Assembly: GCA_014896295.1 (NCBI GenBank) | Contig: JADBKR010000005.1 | Coordinates: 186,001-250,000, forward strand | Direction: 5' to 3' | Source of the DNA: Limnochordaceae bacterium | Lineage (GTDB): Bacteria > Bacillota > Limnochordia > Limnochordales > Geochordaceae | DNA: 64,000 nucleotides | In this document: positions 42,397-51,552 of the stretch, in pieces | How the letters are laid out: the number at the start of each line of letters is the position of its first letter | Numbering within the stretch: position 1 is the first letter of the stretch | Notes under the pieces: generated by a model | The model's input: the letters and a program-made list of their open reading frames with translations, nothing else | Told to the model about the DNA's origin: nothing | Databases searched by the model: none | Made by a program: the position numbers and the translations under genes

Positions 42397-43509
42397 CTAA
42401 TAGGCGAGGCGGCGGCGCGCGTCGACGTGGTCACGGAAGGTGCGGCTGAAGACGTGGGTCCCGTCGCCCCGTGCCACGAAGTACAGGTAGGGAGTCGAAG
42501 CCGGCCGGAGCACTGCCCGGATCGAAGCGAGCCCCGGGCTGGCAATGGCGGTGGGGGGAAGCCCCGGGTACCGGTACGTGTTGTAAGGTGAATCGATGGC
42601 CAGGTGCTGCCGGTAGAGCTTCTTGGGAGGGGGGTGCAGGACGTACATCAGCGTGGGATCCGCCTGGAGCGGGCGCCCCAGACGCAGACGGTTGTGGAAC
42701 ACCGACGCGATCAGCGCTCGCTCGCTGTCCCGCATGGCTTCCTTTTCCACGATGGAGGCGAGCACCACGACCTGGTGCAAGGAGAGCTTACCGCCTGCGC
42801 CGAGCTCCTGGTAAAGGGGCAGGACCTTCTCGGCAAAGCGGGCCACCATCTTGCGAATGAGGGCCTCTTCGTCTTGACCCACCGCGAAGCGGTACGTGTC
42901 GGGGAAGAGGTAGCCCTCCAGGCTGCCGGGCGGCTTGTCGATGGGCCGGCTCTCGCCGAACAGCCAGCGATCGTCGGAGGCCAGCTCGATGAAGCGCCGG
43001 GCATTGGCCAGACCCGCGCGCTCCAGGCGCCAGGCGATACCCTCGATGGTCGAACCCTCGGGGATGGTGACCTCCTCGACGGCCACCGCGCCCCGGGAGA
43101 GGATCCGGATTATCTCCTGGGGCGCCATGTCGGCCCGCAAGCGGTAGTAGCCGGCCTGCAGCCGCTGGTCGAGCCCCTGCACCCGGGCCATCAGGGCGAA
43201 CAGCCATCCCGATCGCACGAGGTTGCGCTCCTCGAGCTCTCGCCCGACCTGGGAGGCGGTGCTCTCTTGGGGCACGTGAATGATGACGCTGGCCACGAGC
43301 GGGCCCGACGACACCGGCATCATCCACGCCGCCACGATGACCCCGACCGCCGTGACGGCGAGAGCCCCGGCCGCGGCTGCGATGCCCACCCACCGGCCGG
43401 CCTTGTGCCACCCGGTGCCGACCGCTGACGGGATCTCGGCGGGATGCAACCCCCTCCCCACCTCCTGCCCGTTTACCGCCGGGCGGCCGTGCGAGCGGCC
43501 ACCCGGCAC
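42397..43509 (-). CDS. mltG: endolytic murein transglycosylase MltG (YceG-like)
   Basis: 370 residues. A cytoplasmic leader of about 40 residues and one membrane segment (IAAAAGALAVTAVGVIVAAW, about 43-62) precede a LysM-like region (IIHVPQESTASQVGRELEER, LRADMAPQEIIRILSRGAVA) and the YceG domain. The catalytic glutamate is in VVVLASIVEKEAMRDSERAL. SLEGYLFPDTYRF, HNRLRLGRPLQADPTLMYVL and SPYNTYRYPGLPPTAIASPG are family blocks. It cuts nascent glycan strands. Lies between DUF1292 and sigK; the ireB-ruvX-DUF1292-mltG order is standard in Firmicutes. Confidence 0.94.
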   Translation of the reverse strand: MPGGRSHGRPAVNGQEVGRGLHPAEIPSAVGTGWHKAGRWVGIAAAAGALAVTAVGVIVAAWMMPVSSGPLVASVIIHVPQESTASQVGRELEERNLVRSGWLFALMARVQGLDQRLQAGYYRLRADMAPQEIIRILSRGAVAVEEVTIPEGSTIEGIAWRLERAGLANARRFIELASDDRWLFGESRPIDKPPGSLEGYLFPDTYRFAVGQDEEALIRKMVARFAEKVLPLYQELGAGGKLSLHQVVVLASIVEKEAMRDSERALIASVFHNRLRLGRPLQADPTLMYVLHPPPKKLYRQHLAIDSPYNTYRYPGLPPTAIASPGLASIRAVLRPASTPYLYFVARGDGTHVFSRTFRDHVDARRRLAY

Positions 43510-43521
43510 TCCTCGAACACC

Positions 43522-43941
43522 TCAGTGACGGCGGTCTACGTCTTCCTCGTCCTCGTCGTCTTCGTCCAGGTCTTCGTCCTCTTCCTCGTCCTCGTCGTAG
43601 TCGTCGTCCTCGTCCCAGGCGTCCCCGTCGTCCGATTCGTCCTCTTCGTCGCCTTCTTCCTGCTCCTCCAGCGCGTGGACCACCCGGTCGAACTCGTCGT
43701 CGTCTTCCACGTTGACGAGGACCTCTTCGCCGTCGGCGTCGTTCTCCAGGCGGAAAACGTATGCTCCCTCCTCGGGATCCTCCTCCGGCAGCAGGACCGC
43801 GTACCGCCGCTTGTCGACCTCGACCACGTCAATCAGGGTGAACTCGTGCTCTTGCCCCTCGTCGTCGACGAGAGTGACCCGATCCTCGTCCTCGGCATCG
43901 TCCGCATGCTCCGCGTGCCGGCGCTCCTTCTCTTCGGCCAC
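43522..43941 (-). CDS. DUF1292 (YrzB-like) protein with long acidic tail
   Basis: 139 residues. Residues about 15-80 (EDRVTLVDDEGQEHEFTLID, VVEVDKRRYAVLLPEEDPEE, AYVFRLENDADGEEVLVNVE) match DUF1292, found between ruvX and mltG in many Firmicutes. The last 60 residues are almost all Asp and Glu, encoded by near-repeats of GAC/GAG codons. This makes the reverse strand a falsely long hydrophobic frame. Start GTG at 43941 after GGAAAGGATGG. Function unknown. Most relatives are 85-110 residues, so the tail is an extension. Confidence 0.85.
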   Translation of the reverse strand: MAEEKERRHAEHADDAEDEDRVTLVDDEGQEHEFTLIDVVEVDKRRYAVLLPEEDPEEGAYVFRLENDADGEEVLVNVEDDDEFDRVVHALEEQEEGDEEDESDDGDAWDEDDDYDEDEEEDEDLDEDDEDEEDVDRRH

Positions 43942-43974
43942 GTGGCATCCATCCTTTCCCGCACCGGGACACAC

Positions 43975-44466
43975 TCAGCCCTGACCGTCTGCATCTCCGG
44001 CCTCATGTAGGGTACCCTCCGCCTGCGCTCGCCTTACCTGGCGCCAGGTGAGGTAAGCATCCAGGATGATGGCTGCCGCCACGTGGTTGACCGCCCTGCG
44101 GCGACGACGCCGGGGAAGGTCTGCCTCCAGCAGGATACGTTCGGCCTGCCGGGTCGAAAAGCGCTCGTCGAACAGCCGCACGCGCACGTCGACGACGCTC
44201 CGCAGCTTGCCGGCAAAAGCACGCACTCGTTCCGCCTCGGGCCCCTCACGGCCATCGGTGCGTGTTGGCAGCCCCACTACCACCTCCTCGACTCCCAGGG
44301 ACCTGACCAATTGCAAGACGGCCTCCAGGTCTGCTGCCAGACCCTTGCGCCACAGCGTCACCAGGGGTTGAGCGGTCGCCCCCAGGGAATCGCTGATCGC
44401 CACCCCGAGACTCTTCTCGCCCACGTCCAGCGCCATGATACGCCCTTGCACCGGTCGCATCGGCAT
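43975..44466 (-). CDS. ruvX: RuvX/YqgF pre-16S rRNA nuclease
   Basis: About 163 residues. RNase H-like fold: GRIMALDVGEKSLGVAISDS (first catalytic Asp), VEEVVVGLPTRTDGREGPEA, RVRLFDERFSTRQAERILLE (catalytic Glu) and VNHVAAAIILDAYL (last Asp). The family matures the 16S rRNA 5' end. Starts at ATG 44466 or 44460 fit the family; a TTG at 44511 overlapping the ireB stop would add 15 residues, and none has a strong ribosome site. Between ireB and DUF1292, the usual order. Confidence 0.93.
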   Translation of the reverse strand: MPMRPVQGRIMALDVGEKSLGVAISDSLGATAQPLVTLWRKGLAADLEAVLQLVRSLGVEEVVVGLPTRTDGREGPEAERVRAFAGKLRSVVDVRVRLFDERFSTRQAERILLEADLPRRRRRRAVNHVAAAIILDAYLTWRQVRRAQAEGTLHEAGDADGQG

Positions 44467-44507
44467 CGCCGGCCCGCTTTGCGCGCTTCGGTCCACTGGC
44501 CGGCGTC

Positions 44508-44816
44508 TCAATGGCGGGTACCGGGGCAGTGGATGTAGTGCTCGATGATCTCCTCGAGCAGTTCGTCCCGCTCGACCGTACGGATGAGGCTGCGGGCGTT
44601 GTGGTGGCTCGTGATGTACGTGGGATCACCCGACAGCAGGTACCCGACCAGCTGGCTGGTCGGATGATACCCCTTCTCGACCAGGGCCTGATAGACCTGG
44701 CGCAGGACCTCGGCAGCTCGCCGGCGGCCCGTCGCCTCGTCGACCCGGAACCGTACCGTCTCTCCCCCGGCCCCGGGTGGCTGCGGAGGCGTGGCGGCTC
44801 CTGGTGCCGTGAGCAC
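44508..44816 (-). CDS. ireB: IreB family regulatory phosphoprotein
   Basis: 102 residues. [20 protein letters not shown] is followed by [40 protein letters not shown] and [14 protein letters not shown], the full IreB/YrzL signature. The first 22 residues form a Pro/Ala leader containing Thr (TAPGAATPP), possibly the phosphorylated part. In Enterococcus IreB is a substrate of the Ser/Thr kinase IreK and affects cephalosporin resistance. GTG at 44816 after GGGGAGG. It follows alaS, as in other Firmicutes. Confidence 0.95.
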   Translation of the reverse strand: MLTAPGAATPPQPPGAGGETVRFRVDEATGRRRAAEVLRQVYQALVEKGYHPTSQLVGYLLSGDPTYITSHHNARSLIRTVERDELLEEIIEHYIHCPGTRH

Positions 44817-44889
44817 TCTGCCTCCCCCTTTTCTGGATGGACTTGCGCCGGATCCTGCTCGGCTCCCCCGGCATCCATGGGCCCTCTCC

Positions 44890-47542
44890 TCAGCCGGCCC
44901 GGGCCAACAGCTCCTTGGCCCGCTGCCGGGCCGCGTGCAGGGCCTCGTCCACCCGTGAAAGGTCCCTGGCGCCGGCTTGCGCCAGCTCCGGCCGGCCTCC
45001 CCCGTCGCCCCCGGCCGCTCGCGCCGCGGCCTTGACGATCTCGCCGGCGTGGACGCCGACCCTCGCCAGCTCCGGGCTGGTCATGGACACGAACAAGACT
45101 TTCCCGTCGGACGGGCTCGCCAGGAAGACGACGCAGGAGCCCAGGGCCTCGCGGAGCCGGTCGCCGAGCGCCCGCAAGGCAGGGGCGTCCAGCCCCTCCA
45201 GGCGCTCCACCACCAGGGCGGCCGAGCCGACGCGTTCGGCCCGAGCGGCCAGACGCCCCGCGTACTGGGCGAGCAGTTTCGCTTGCAGCCGTTCGATCTC
45301 GGCCTGGCTGGCCTTCTGTTGCTCCAGCAGGCGCTCGACCTGCTGCACGAGCTCCTCGGGCCCTACCTGGAGCTTTCCCGCCACCTGTCGCCACTGCCGT
45401 TCACGGCGGCGCAGGTACTCGAGCGCCGCCTCCCCGGCGACGGCCTCGATACGCCGGACGCCGGCGGCCACGCCGGTCTCCTCGACGATGTGGACCAGGC
45501 CCACCTCGCCGGTCCTCCGCACGTGGGTCCCGCCGCAAAGCTCCCGGCTGTAGCCCTCCCCGATGTCGATCATGCGTACGCGCTCGCCGTACTTCTCACC
45601 GAACAAGGCCATGGCGCCTTGGGCCAGCGCCGCCTCGACGGTCGTCTCCACGGGGACCACCGGCAGGTCGTCCAGCACCCGCCGGTTGATCTCTTCCTCG
45701 AGGCGCCCCGAGCTGCTCGGGCGAGAGGGCCTCGAAGTGGTTGAAGTCGAACCGCAGCCGATCGGGGGCCACCAGCGAGCCCGCCTGCGTCGCGTGCTCC
45801 CCCAGGATGCCCCGCAGAGCACGGTGCAGCAAGTGGGTAGCCGTGTGGTGCCGGGCGGTGCGCATCCGCCGCTCCCAGTCGACGCTCGCCTCTACCCGGT
45901 CGCCTTCCGCCAGCCGGCCCTCCTCGACCCGCACCCGGTGCACGATCGCGTCGGCGAGCGGCCGCTGCACGTCCAGTACGCTCGCCGCTCCCCCCGGCCA
46001 CCGCAGCGAGCCCGTATCCGCCACCTGCCCGCCGCCCTCCGCGTAGAAGGGCGTCCGGTCCAGCACCACCAGCGCCTCCTGGCCCGCCTGCGCGAGCGAC
46101 CGCCGCTCGCCGCCGACCAGGACCGCCACCACCACCGCTTCGGCCCGGCCCTGCCCGTAACCCACGAACTCGGAGCTGAGCCCTTCCAGCGCCTCGGCCA
46201 GCGCCTCCGTGCCCGAACCGAGATACCCGTACGTCCGGCGGGCCGCCCGGGCGCGCTCCCGCTGCGCCTCGAGCAGCGCCCTCGCCCCCTCGAGGTCGAC
46301 CTCGACGCCCCGTTCCCTGGCGATCTCCTCGGTCAGCTCCAGGGGAAAACCGTACGTGTCGTACAGGCGGAAAGCTTCCTCGCCGCCGATGCGGCCCGGT
46401 GCCTGCCCGCCACGGCTGGCCAGCATCTGGTCGAGCACCGACAGGCCCGTCTCCAGGGTCGAGAGAAACCGCCGCTCCTCCGACTCCAGCACCCGCAGGA
46501 TGAGGTCACGACGCTCTTCCAGCTCGGGGTACGCGTGCCCCATCGCCTCGACGACGGCTCCGGCCAGGCGGGCCCACAGCGGCTCGTGGATGCCCATGAG
46601 CCACGCGTAGCGGCTCGCTCTCCGGATGAGGCGGCGCATGACGTAACCCCGGCCCTCGTTGCCGGGCACGATCCCGTCCATCGCCATGAACGTCGCGCTT
46701 CGCCCGTGATCCACGAGGATCCGGATGGTGCGGTCGGCGTGCGCCTCCTCGCCGTACGTGCGCCCGACGATGGCGGCAGCCTGCTCCAGGATCTGCCGCA
46801 CCTCGTCGGTCTCGAAGATGGTCTCGACGCCCTGCAGGATGGCGAGCATCCGCTCGAGCCCCATCCCGGTGTCGATGCCCGTTCGCTTGAGGGGATGGTA
46901 CTGGCCCTGCTCGTCCTTGTGGTACTGGATGAAGACCAGGTTCCAAAACTCCAGGAACCGCCCGCAATCGCAGCCCGGCCGGCAGCTCTCCTGCCCGCAG
47001 CCGTACTGTGGGCCCCGGTCGATGTAGATCTCCGACGAGGGGCCACACGGCCCGACCCCGATCTCCCAGAAGTTGTCCTCTTTGCCCAGCCGCACGATCC
47101 GCTCCGGGCTCAAACCGATCTCCCGGTGCCACAGGTCGAACGCCTCGTCGTCATCCTGGTAGATGCTCACCCACAGGCGTTCGGGATCGATCTCCAGGAC
47201 GCCGGTGACGAACTCCCACGCCCAGGCGATGGCCTCCCGCTTGAAGTAGTCTCCGAACGAGAAGTTGCCGAGCATCTCGAAGAACGTACCGTGCCGGGCA
47301 GTCATCCCCACACGGTCGATGTCGGCCGTGCGGACGCATCGCTGGCACGTCGTCACCCGCCGGTAGCTCGGCTCCGCCGTGCCGAGGAAGTAAGGCTTGA
47401 ACTGCACCATGCCCGCGCCCGTCAACAGGAGCGTCGGATCACCCTTGGGGATCAACGAGGAACCCGGAAGCCGTACGTGCCCTTTACTCTCGAAGAAGCC
47501 CAGGTACGCCTCCCGCAGCTCCCTGGCCGTCATGCTTCGCAT
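44890..47542 (-). CDS. alaS: alanyl-tRNA synthetase, one apparent frameshift
   Basis: About 884 residues. ATG at 47542 after [26 protein letters not shown] and class II motifs near [40 protein letters not shown] are clear. The editing domain has [12 protein letters not shown]. Near 45707 (about residue 612) a run of four G instead of three breaks the frame: [11 protein letters not shown] should continue [20 protein letters not shown]. The second part keeps the zinc-binding [17 protein letters not shown] and the C-Ala tail. The span is 2653 bases, one over a multiple of three. An essential gene, so this is very probably an assembly indel. Confidence 0.96.
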
Positions 47543-47564
47543 GGAAGCCCTTCGATCCGACTCC

Positions 47565-48752
47565 TTACCCTGCCGCCTGAGAATCACCTAAAGGGTATAG
47601 GAGCCCCCAATGCTTGTCAATGCGGACGTTGCCCCCGCGGCGGCCTTGCCCGGGGGCGGCGGGCGCAGCGGGGGCTGCCGGGCGGGCGGGTGGGGCCGCC
47701 GGCGGGGACGGCGCCGGGCCGCCTCCGGCGGCCGGCCGCAAGAAGAAGAGCAGGGTGGTGCGACCCACGGAAGCGACGGGCACGGCCAGCAGCATGCCGA
47801 AGATCCCCGCCAGTTCGGCCCCGGCGAGCACGGCGGCGATGACGACGAGGGGATGCAGTCCGGAGGAGCGGCTCATCACCCGGGGTTGCAGCAAGGCGCC
47901 TTCGATCTGATTGGCCGCCACCAGCAGCACGACCGCCCAGACCGCGGTCCACGGGCCGTTGGCCAGGGAGAGCAAGACGATGGGGATGCCGGCCGCCACC
48001 GGGCCAAAGTAGGGCACGATGTCGAGCAACCCGGCCAAGAGGCCCAGCACCAGGGCATAGCGCACCTTGAGGAGCACGAGACCGGCTGCGACCAGCGCGC
48101 CGATGGACATGGAGACCAGGAGCTGGCCCCGGATGACGGCCGCCAGCGTCCGGTCGATCTCGAGCGCCAGCTCGACGGCCCTGCGGCGCACGCTTGCCGG
48201 TATGACGGTGACGATCCCCTCGGCCAGCCGATCCCGGTCCTTGAGGATGTAATAGGCCAGCACCGGCGTGAGGATCAGGTTGAGGACCTGGGAGAGCGTG
48301 GAGACGAGCAGGCCCGCCAGGCGCGAGGCGAACCCGGTCAGCATCCCCTCGATCCGGCCTACGGCAGCGTTGAGGGCGTTCTGAACCACCTCCGGCAGGG
48401 TATGCAAGCGCAGCCGCCCCAGCATCTCCCCGATGGCCGCGTTCCATTGCTGGCTCTGGGAGGGAAGGCGGCGGGCCAGGTTGTCGACCTCGGCGACGAC
48501 GGAAGGGACGACGCTCACCCACAGCAGGCTGAGAAGCAGGCCCAGGGCGAGGTAGACGATGAGGATGGCCGGCCCCCGGGGCACCTGGCGGGTCTCGAGC
48601 AAGGCGACCAGCGGCTCCAGCAAGTAGGCCACCACGAGGGCCAGGACGAACGGCGTGGCCACCGCCCGCAGTCGCCAGACGACGATCAGCAGGGCCAGGC
48701 CCACCAGCCCTGCCGCATACCAAAACCGGCGCTCACCCACGGGAGCGTCCAC
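47565..48752 (-). CDS. AI-2E transporter family permease
   Basis: 395 residues with about eight membrane segments. The family block is LLGLLAGLLDIVPYFGPVAAGI-like (LGLLAGLLDIVPYFGPVAAG), preceded by LILTPVLAYYILKDRDRLAE and followed by QIEGALLQPRVMSRSSGLHP and IFGMLLAVPVASVGRTTLLF. The C-terminal 60 residues are Pro/Ala-rich and unusual, ending in the segment that also holds the alaS promoter. Such permeases lie before alaS in Firmicutes (YrrI-like). Substrate unknown; some relatives are sodium-proton exchangers. Confidence 0.9.
   Translation of the reverse strand: MDAPVGERRFWYAAGLVGLALLIVVWRLRAVATPFVLALVVAYLLEPLVALLETRQVPRGPAILIVYLALGLLLSLLWVSVVPSVVAEVDNLARRLPSQSQQWNAAIGEMLGRLRLHTLPEVVQNALNAAVGRIEGMLTGFASRLAGLLVSTLSQVLNLILTPVLAYYILKDRDRLAEGIVTVIPASVRRRAVELALEIDRTLAAVIRGQLLVSMSIGALVAAGLVLLKVRYALVLGLLAGLLDIVPYFGPVAAGIPIVLLSLANGPWTAVWAVVLLVAANQIEGALLQPRVMSRSSGLHPLVVIAAVLAGAELAGIFGMLLAVPVASVGRTTLLFFLRPAAGGGPAPSPPAAPPARPAAPAAPAAPGQGRRGGNVRIDKHWGLLYPLGDSQAAG
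47594..47620 (-). promoter_or_regulatory. candidate SigmaA promoter for alaS
   Basis: TTGACA (47620-47615) and TATACC (47599-47594) lie 15 bases apart on the minus strand, inside the last codons of the AI-2E permease gene. The leader to alaS is about 45 bases, too short for a T-box. The spacing is below the usual 17. Confidence 0.5.
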
Positions 48753-48812
48753 GCCTCACGCCTCGGGCGCTCCCCGTGGCACGTACCGCCCCGGCTCTCC
48801 CGGGCCGCCCGG

Positions 48813-49067
48813 TTATGACTTGAGGCCCAAGAGCGCCAGCGTGGCGTCCACCGCGGCCCGACCGGCATCCAGTACCAGCTGCAGCCGGGAAGACCGGCTG
48901 TCCTCGAGGGCCGCCTCGGCCGCCTCCCCCGCGACTGGCCGGCGCAGCCTCCGCAGCGGGATCCCGTCGGCCCGCTGCGAACGGTCGCCGGAGGATCCGG
49001 TCGCGTAGAGCACCAGCAGCGCCCCCAGCACCCCACCCCAGAGCATCCCTCGCACGAACCGCCGCAT
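48813..49067 (-). CDS. small YtxH-like membrane protein
   Basis: 84 residues. One membrane segment near the N-terminus (FVRGMLWGGVLGALLVLYAT, about 4-23) followed by a basic and then helical tail (AGEAAEAALEDSRSSRLQLV, DAGRAAVDATLALLGLK). Resembles small YtxH-type envelope proteins often found beside the AI-2E permease gene. Function unknown. It lies 18 bases after mnmA and 60 before the permease. Confidence 0.65.
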   Translation of the reverse strand: MRRFVRGMLWGGVLGALLVLYATGSSGDRSQRADGIPLRRLRRPVAGEAAEAALEDSRSSRLQLVLDAGRAAVDATLALLGLKS

Positions 49068-49085
49068 CCCGGTTTCCCTGCCTCC

Positions 49086-50243
49086 TCATCGCGGTGCAAC
49101 CTCGTACGGGCGTGCGGAGGTAGTATGCGCAGCCCGGGAGGCGTCAACCAGCCCCCTTCGGATGACGGCCCCTCCGATCACCACGTCGCCGCGGTAGAAG
49201 ACCACCGACTGGCCCGGCGTGACGGCCCACTGGGGCTCGTCGAAGTGGCACCGCACGACCGGCTCCGGCGTCCCGGTCTCGGCAGGCGCAGGCTCGATGG
49301 TGGCCGGGGCGTCCGCCGCCATGCGCCGGATGCGAGCCTCCACCCGCATCGGGCCCTCCAGCCGTGCCAGAGCAATCCAGTTGGGCCGCACGCCGATGAG
49401 CCCCACGGCCTGTGCCTCCCGGCGATCCCCGACCACCACCCGGCGGCTGGCCGGGTCGACGGCGACGACGTACAGGGGCCTCCCTGCGGCCAGTCCCAGC
49501 CCCTTGCGCTGGCCCACCGTGAAGAAGGCGACCCCGGGATGACGGCCCAGCACGTGGCCGGTCGTATCGACGATCTCTCCCGGCTGTTGCGCCTCGGGCG
49601 CATGCTCGCGCAGGTAGCGCCGGTAGTCGTCGTCGGGGATGAAGCAGATCTCCTGGCTCTCCGGCTTGGATGCCACCGGAAGGCGCAGCGTGCGCGCGAT
49701 CTCCCGCACCTCCTGCTTGGTGTAAGGCGCCAGCGGGAAGACCACCCGCTCGAGCTGCCACTGGGTGAGAGGCCACAGCGCGTACGTCTGGTCCTTCGCC
49801 CGGTCCTTGGGGCGAAGGAGCAGGTACCTCCCGCTACCGTCCGAAGCCCGCTCCACCCGCGCGTAATGCCCCGTGGCAAGGGCGTCGGCCCCCAGCTGCA
49901 CCGCCCGATCGAGCAGCGCCCCGAACTTGACCCGCTCGTTGCACCAGATGCACGGATTGGGCGTCTGCCCGTCCAGGTAGGCCCGGGTGAAGGGGCCGAT
50001 CACCGCCCGTTCGAAGAGCTCCTGGAAGTTGAACACGTAGTGGGCGATGCCCAACCGGTCGGCCACCCGCCGGGCGTCCTCGACCGCGTCGATGGAGCAG
50101 CACCCGACGTGCCGCCCCGGCGGGCGCAGCCCCCTGGGCCATATCTGCAGCGTGACGCCGATGACCTCGTGGCCTGCCTCGGCCAGCAAGGCGGCGGCCA
50201 CCGCGCTATCCACCCCACCGCTCATGGCTACGACGACCCGCAT
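49086..50243 (-). CDS. mnmA: tRNA-specific 2-thiouridylase MnmA
   Basis: 385 residues from the ATG at 50243. The ATP pyrophosphatase loop is VVVAMSGGVDSAVAAALL. Catalytic cysteines lie in TPNPCIWCNERVKFG and KPESQEICFIPDDD. ALATGHYARVE, AKDQTYALWPLTQWQLERVV and VAFFTVGQRKGLGLAAGRPL are family blocks. The C-terminal barrel (WAVTPGQSVVFYRGDVVIGG) is complete. It puts sulfur at U34 of Lys, Glu and Gln tRNAs. The start overlaps the cysteine desulfurase by 16 bases, fitting direct sulfur transfer. Confidence 0.97.
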   Translation of the reverse strand: MRVVVAMSGGVDSAVAAALLAEAGHEVIGVTLQIWPRGLRPPGRHVGCCSIDAVEDARRVADRLGIAHYVFNFQELFERAVIGPFTRAYLDGQTPNPCIWCNERVKFGALLDRAVQLGADALATGHYARVERASDGSGRYLLLRPKDRAKDQTYALWPLTQWQLERVVFPLAPYTKQEVREIARTLRLPVASKPESQEICFIPDDDYRRYLREHAPEAQQPGEIVDTTGHVLGRHPGVAFFTVGQRKGLGLAAGRPLYVVAVDPASRRVVVGDRREAQAVGLIGVRPNWIALARLEGPMRVEARIRRMAADAPATIEPAPAETGTPEPVVRCHFDEPQWAVTPGQSVVFYRGDVVIGGAVIRRGLVDASRAAHTTSARPYEVAPR

Positions 50244-51433
50244 GCATCCGGTCCTCGCTCTCCGCTCGTCCGCAAAGCGCGGATGACGTGCGCCATCCGG
50301 CTCGCGGCCTCGGCCATCTCGGCCTCGGTGTTGAACGGGCCCACGCTCACCCGGATGGAACTCGCCACCCTCTGTTCGTCGAATCCCATGGCTTGCAGCA
50401 CGTGGGACGGTTGGAGCGCACCCGAGGTGCAGGCGGCGCCATACGAGCAGGCGACGCCCGCCATGTCCAGGGCGGCCAGCAACACCTGGGACTCGACTCC
50501 CGGCACCCACAGGTTGACGAGGCCCGGCGAGCGCCGCGCCGCACCCGTGTTGATCTCCACGTCCGGTACCAGGCGACGCAGATGATCGAGGAGGTCTCGC
50601 TCGAGCTTCGCCTTGTGCGCCTCGATGGCCTCCCGCTCGCTCCTGGCCCACTCCAGGGCCGCCGCCATCCCGAGGATGCCCGGCACGTTCTCGGTACCGG
50701 GGCGCAGCATGCGCTCCTGGCCGCCACCGTAGGCGACCGGGTCGAAGGGGATGCCACGGCGCACGTACACGAGCCCGGCCCCCTTCGGCCCTCCCATCTT
50801 GTGGGCGGAAAGGGCAAGCAGGTCGCAGCCCAGGCTGCCGGGATCGAGGACGGCGTGGAACGGGGCCTGCACGGCGTCCACGAAAAAGCGGGCGCCCGCC
50901 GACGCGGCCAGCTCCGCCACGTCCTCCACCGGCTGGACGGTGCCGACCTCGTTGTTGACCAGCATCAGCGCGATGACGCCCACCCGAGCGCCCCGGGCTT
51001 GCACCCGCTCCAGGGCGCGCCGCACCTGTTCGGGCCGCACGACCCCGCTGCCGTCGCTGCCGGCCAGCTCCACCACGAAGCCCCGGGCCTCGAGGGCCCG
51101 CGCCGCGTCGAGCACGGCGTGGTGCTCGATGGCGCTCACCACGACGCCCGAGCGCCCCTCCTCGCGCCGGGAAGCGGTGGCCGCCCCGATCAGGGCCAGG
51201 TTGTCCGCCTCGGTCCCGCCCGAGGTGAAGACGATCTCGCCCGGCGAACACCCGAGCCACCGTGCCGCGGTCGCCCGGGCTTCGTCGAGGAGCGCGCGGA
51301 CCCGCCGCCCCGGCGCATGGGGGCTGGATGGGTTGGCATCGGCCAGCCCCTGCTCCAGGACCCTTCGCATGGTCGCCTTGGCGGCCGCGCACATCGGCAC
51401 GCTGGCCGCGTTGTCGAGGTAGATCTCGGCCAT
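50228..51433 (-). CDS. cysteine desulfurase (IscS/NifS class)
   Basis: 401 residues from the ATG at 51433, after AGGAGCGGGG. IYLDNAASVPMCAAAKATMR, ADANPSSPHAPGRRVRALLD and IVFTSGGTEADNLALIGAA are the N-terminal signatures. The PLP lysine is in LLALSAHKMGGPKGAGLVYV, and the sulfur-carrying cysteine in VACSYGAACTSGALQPSHVL. It supplies sulfur to MnmA and probably to iron-sulfur assembly. No iscR or iscU is adjacent. Transcribed from its own promoter, followed by mnmA with overlap. Confidence 0.95.
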   Translation of the reverse strand: MAEIYLDNAASVPMCAAAKATMRRVLEQGLADANPSSPHAPGRRVRALLDEARATAARWLGCSPGEIVFTSGGTEADNLALIGAATASRREEGRSGVVVSAIEHHAVLDAARALEARGFVVELAGSDGSGVVRPEQVRRALERVQARGARVGVIALMLVNNEVGTVQPVEDVAELAASAGARFFVDAVQAPFHAVLDPGSLGCDLLALSAHKMGGPKGAGLVYVRRGIPFDPVAYGGGQERMLRPGTENVPGILGMAAALEWARSEREAIEAHKAKLERDLLDHLRRLVPDVEINTGAARRSPGLVNLWVPGVESQVLLAALDMAGVACSYGAACTSGALQPSHVLQAMGFDEQRVASSIRVSVGPFNTEAEMAEAASRMAHVIRALRTSGERGPDACGSS

Positions 51434-51484
51434 GCCCCGCTCCTGCGTTCTTCCGGCGCCGCACCTCGCGGTGCGCACCGGTTC

Positions 51485-51514
51485 ACCTTAGCATGCTGCT
51501 TTCCACGGTGTCAA
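51485..51514 (-). promoter_or_regulatory. SigmaA promoter of the desulfurase-mnmA unit
   Basis: TTGACA (51514-51509) and TAAGGT (51490-51485) are 18 bases apart on the minus strand, 52 bases before the desulfurase ATG. The 5' leader starts in an inverted repeat (GGTGCGCACC). The consensus -35 makes this one of the best promoters in the window. Confidence 0.6.
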
Positions 51515-51552
51515 AAGGGCAGGCTGTGCGGGCGGCCGGAGAGGGCATGGGC

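Noticed and set aside
43444..44010. Hydrophobic plus-strand frame of 188 codons resembling a membrane protein
   Set aside because: It is the mirror of the Asp/Glu repeat tail of the DUF1292 gene (GAC/GAG read as GTC/CTC) and has no ribosome site or homology.
47543..47620. T-box leader before alaS
   Set aside because: The distance from the likely promoter to the start codon is about 45 bases, too short for a T-box, and no T-box consensus is visible.
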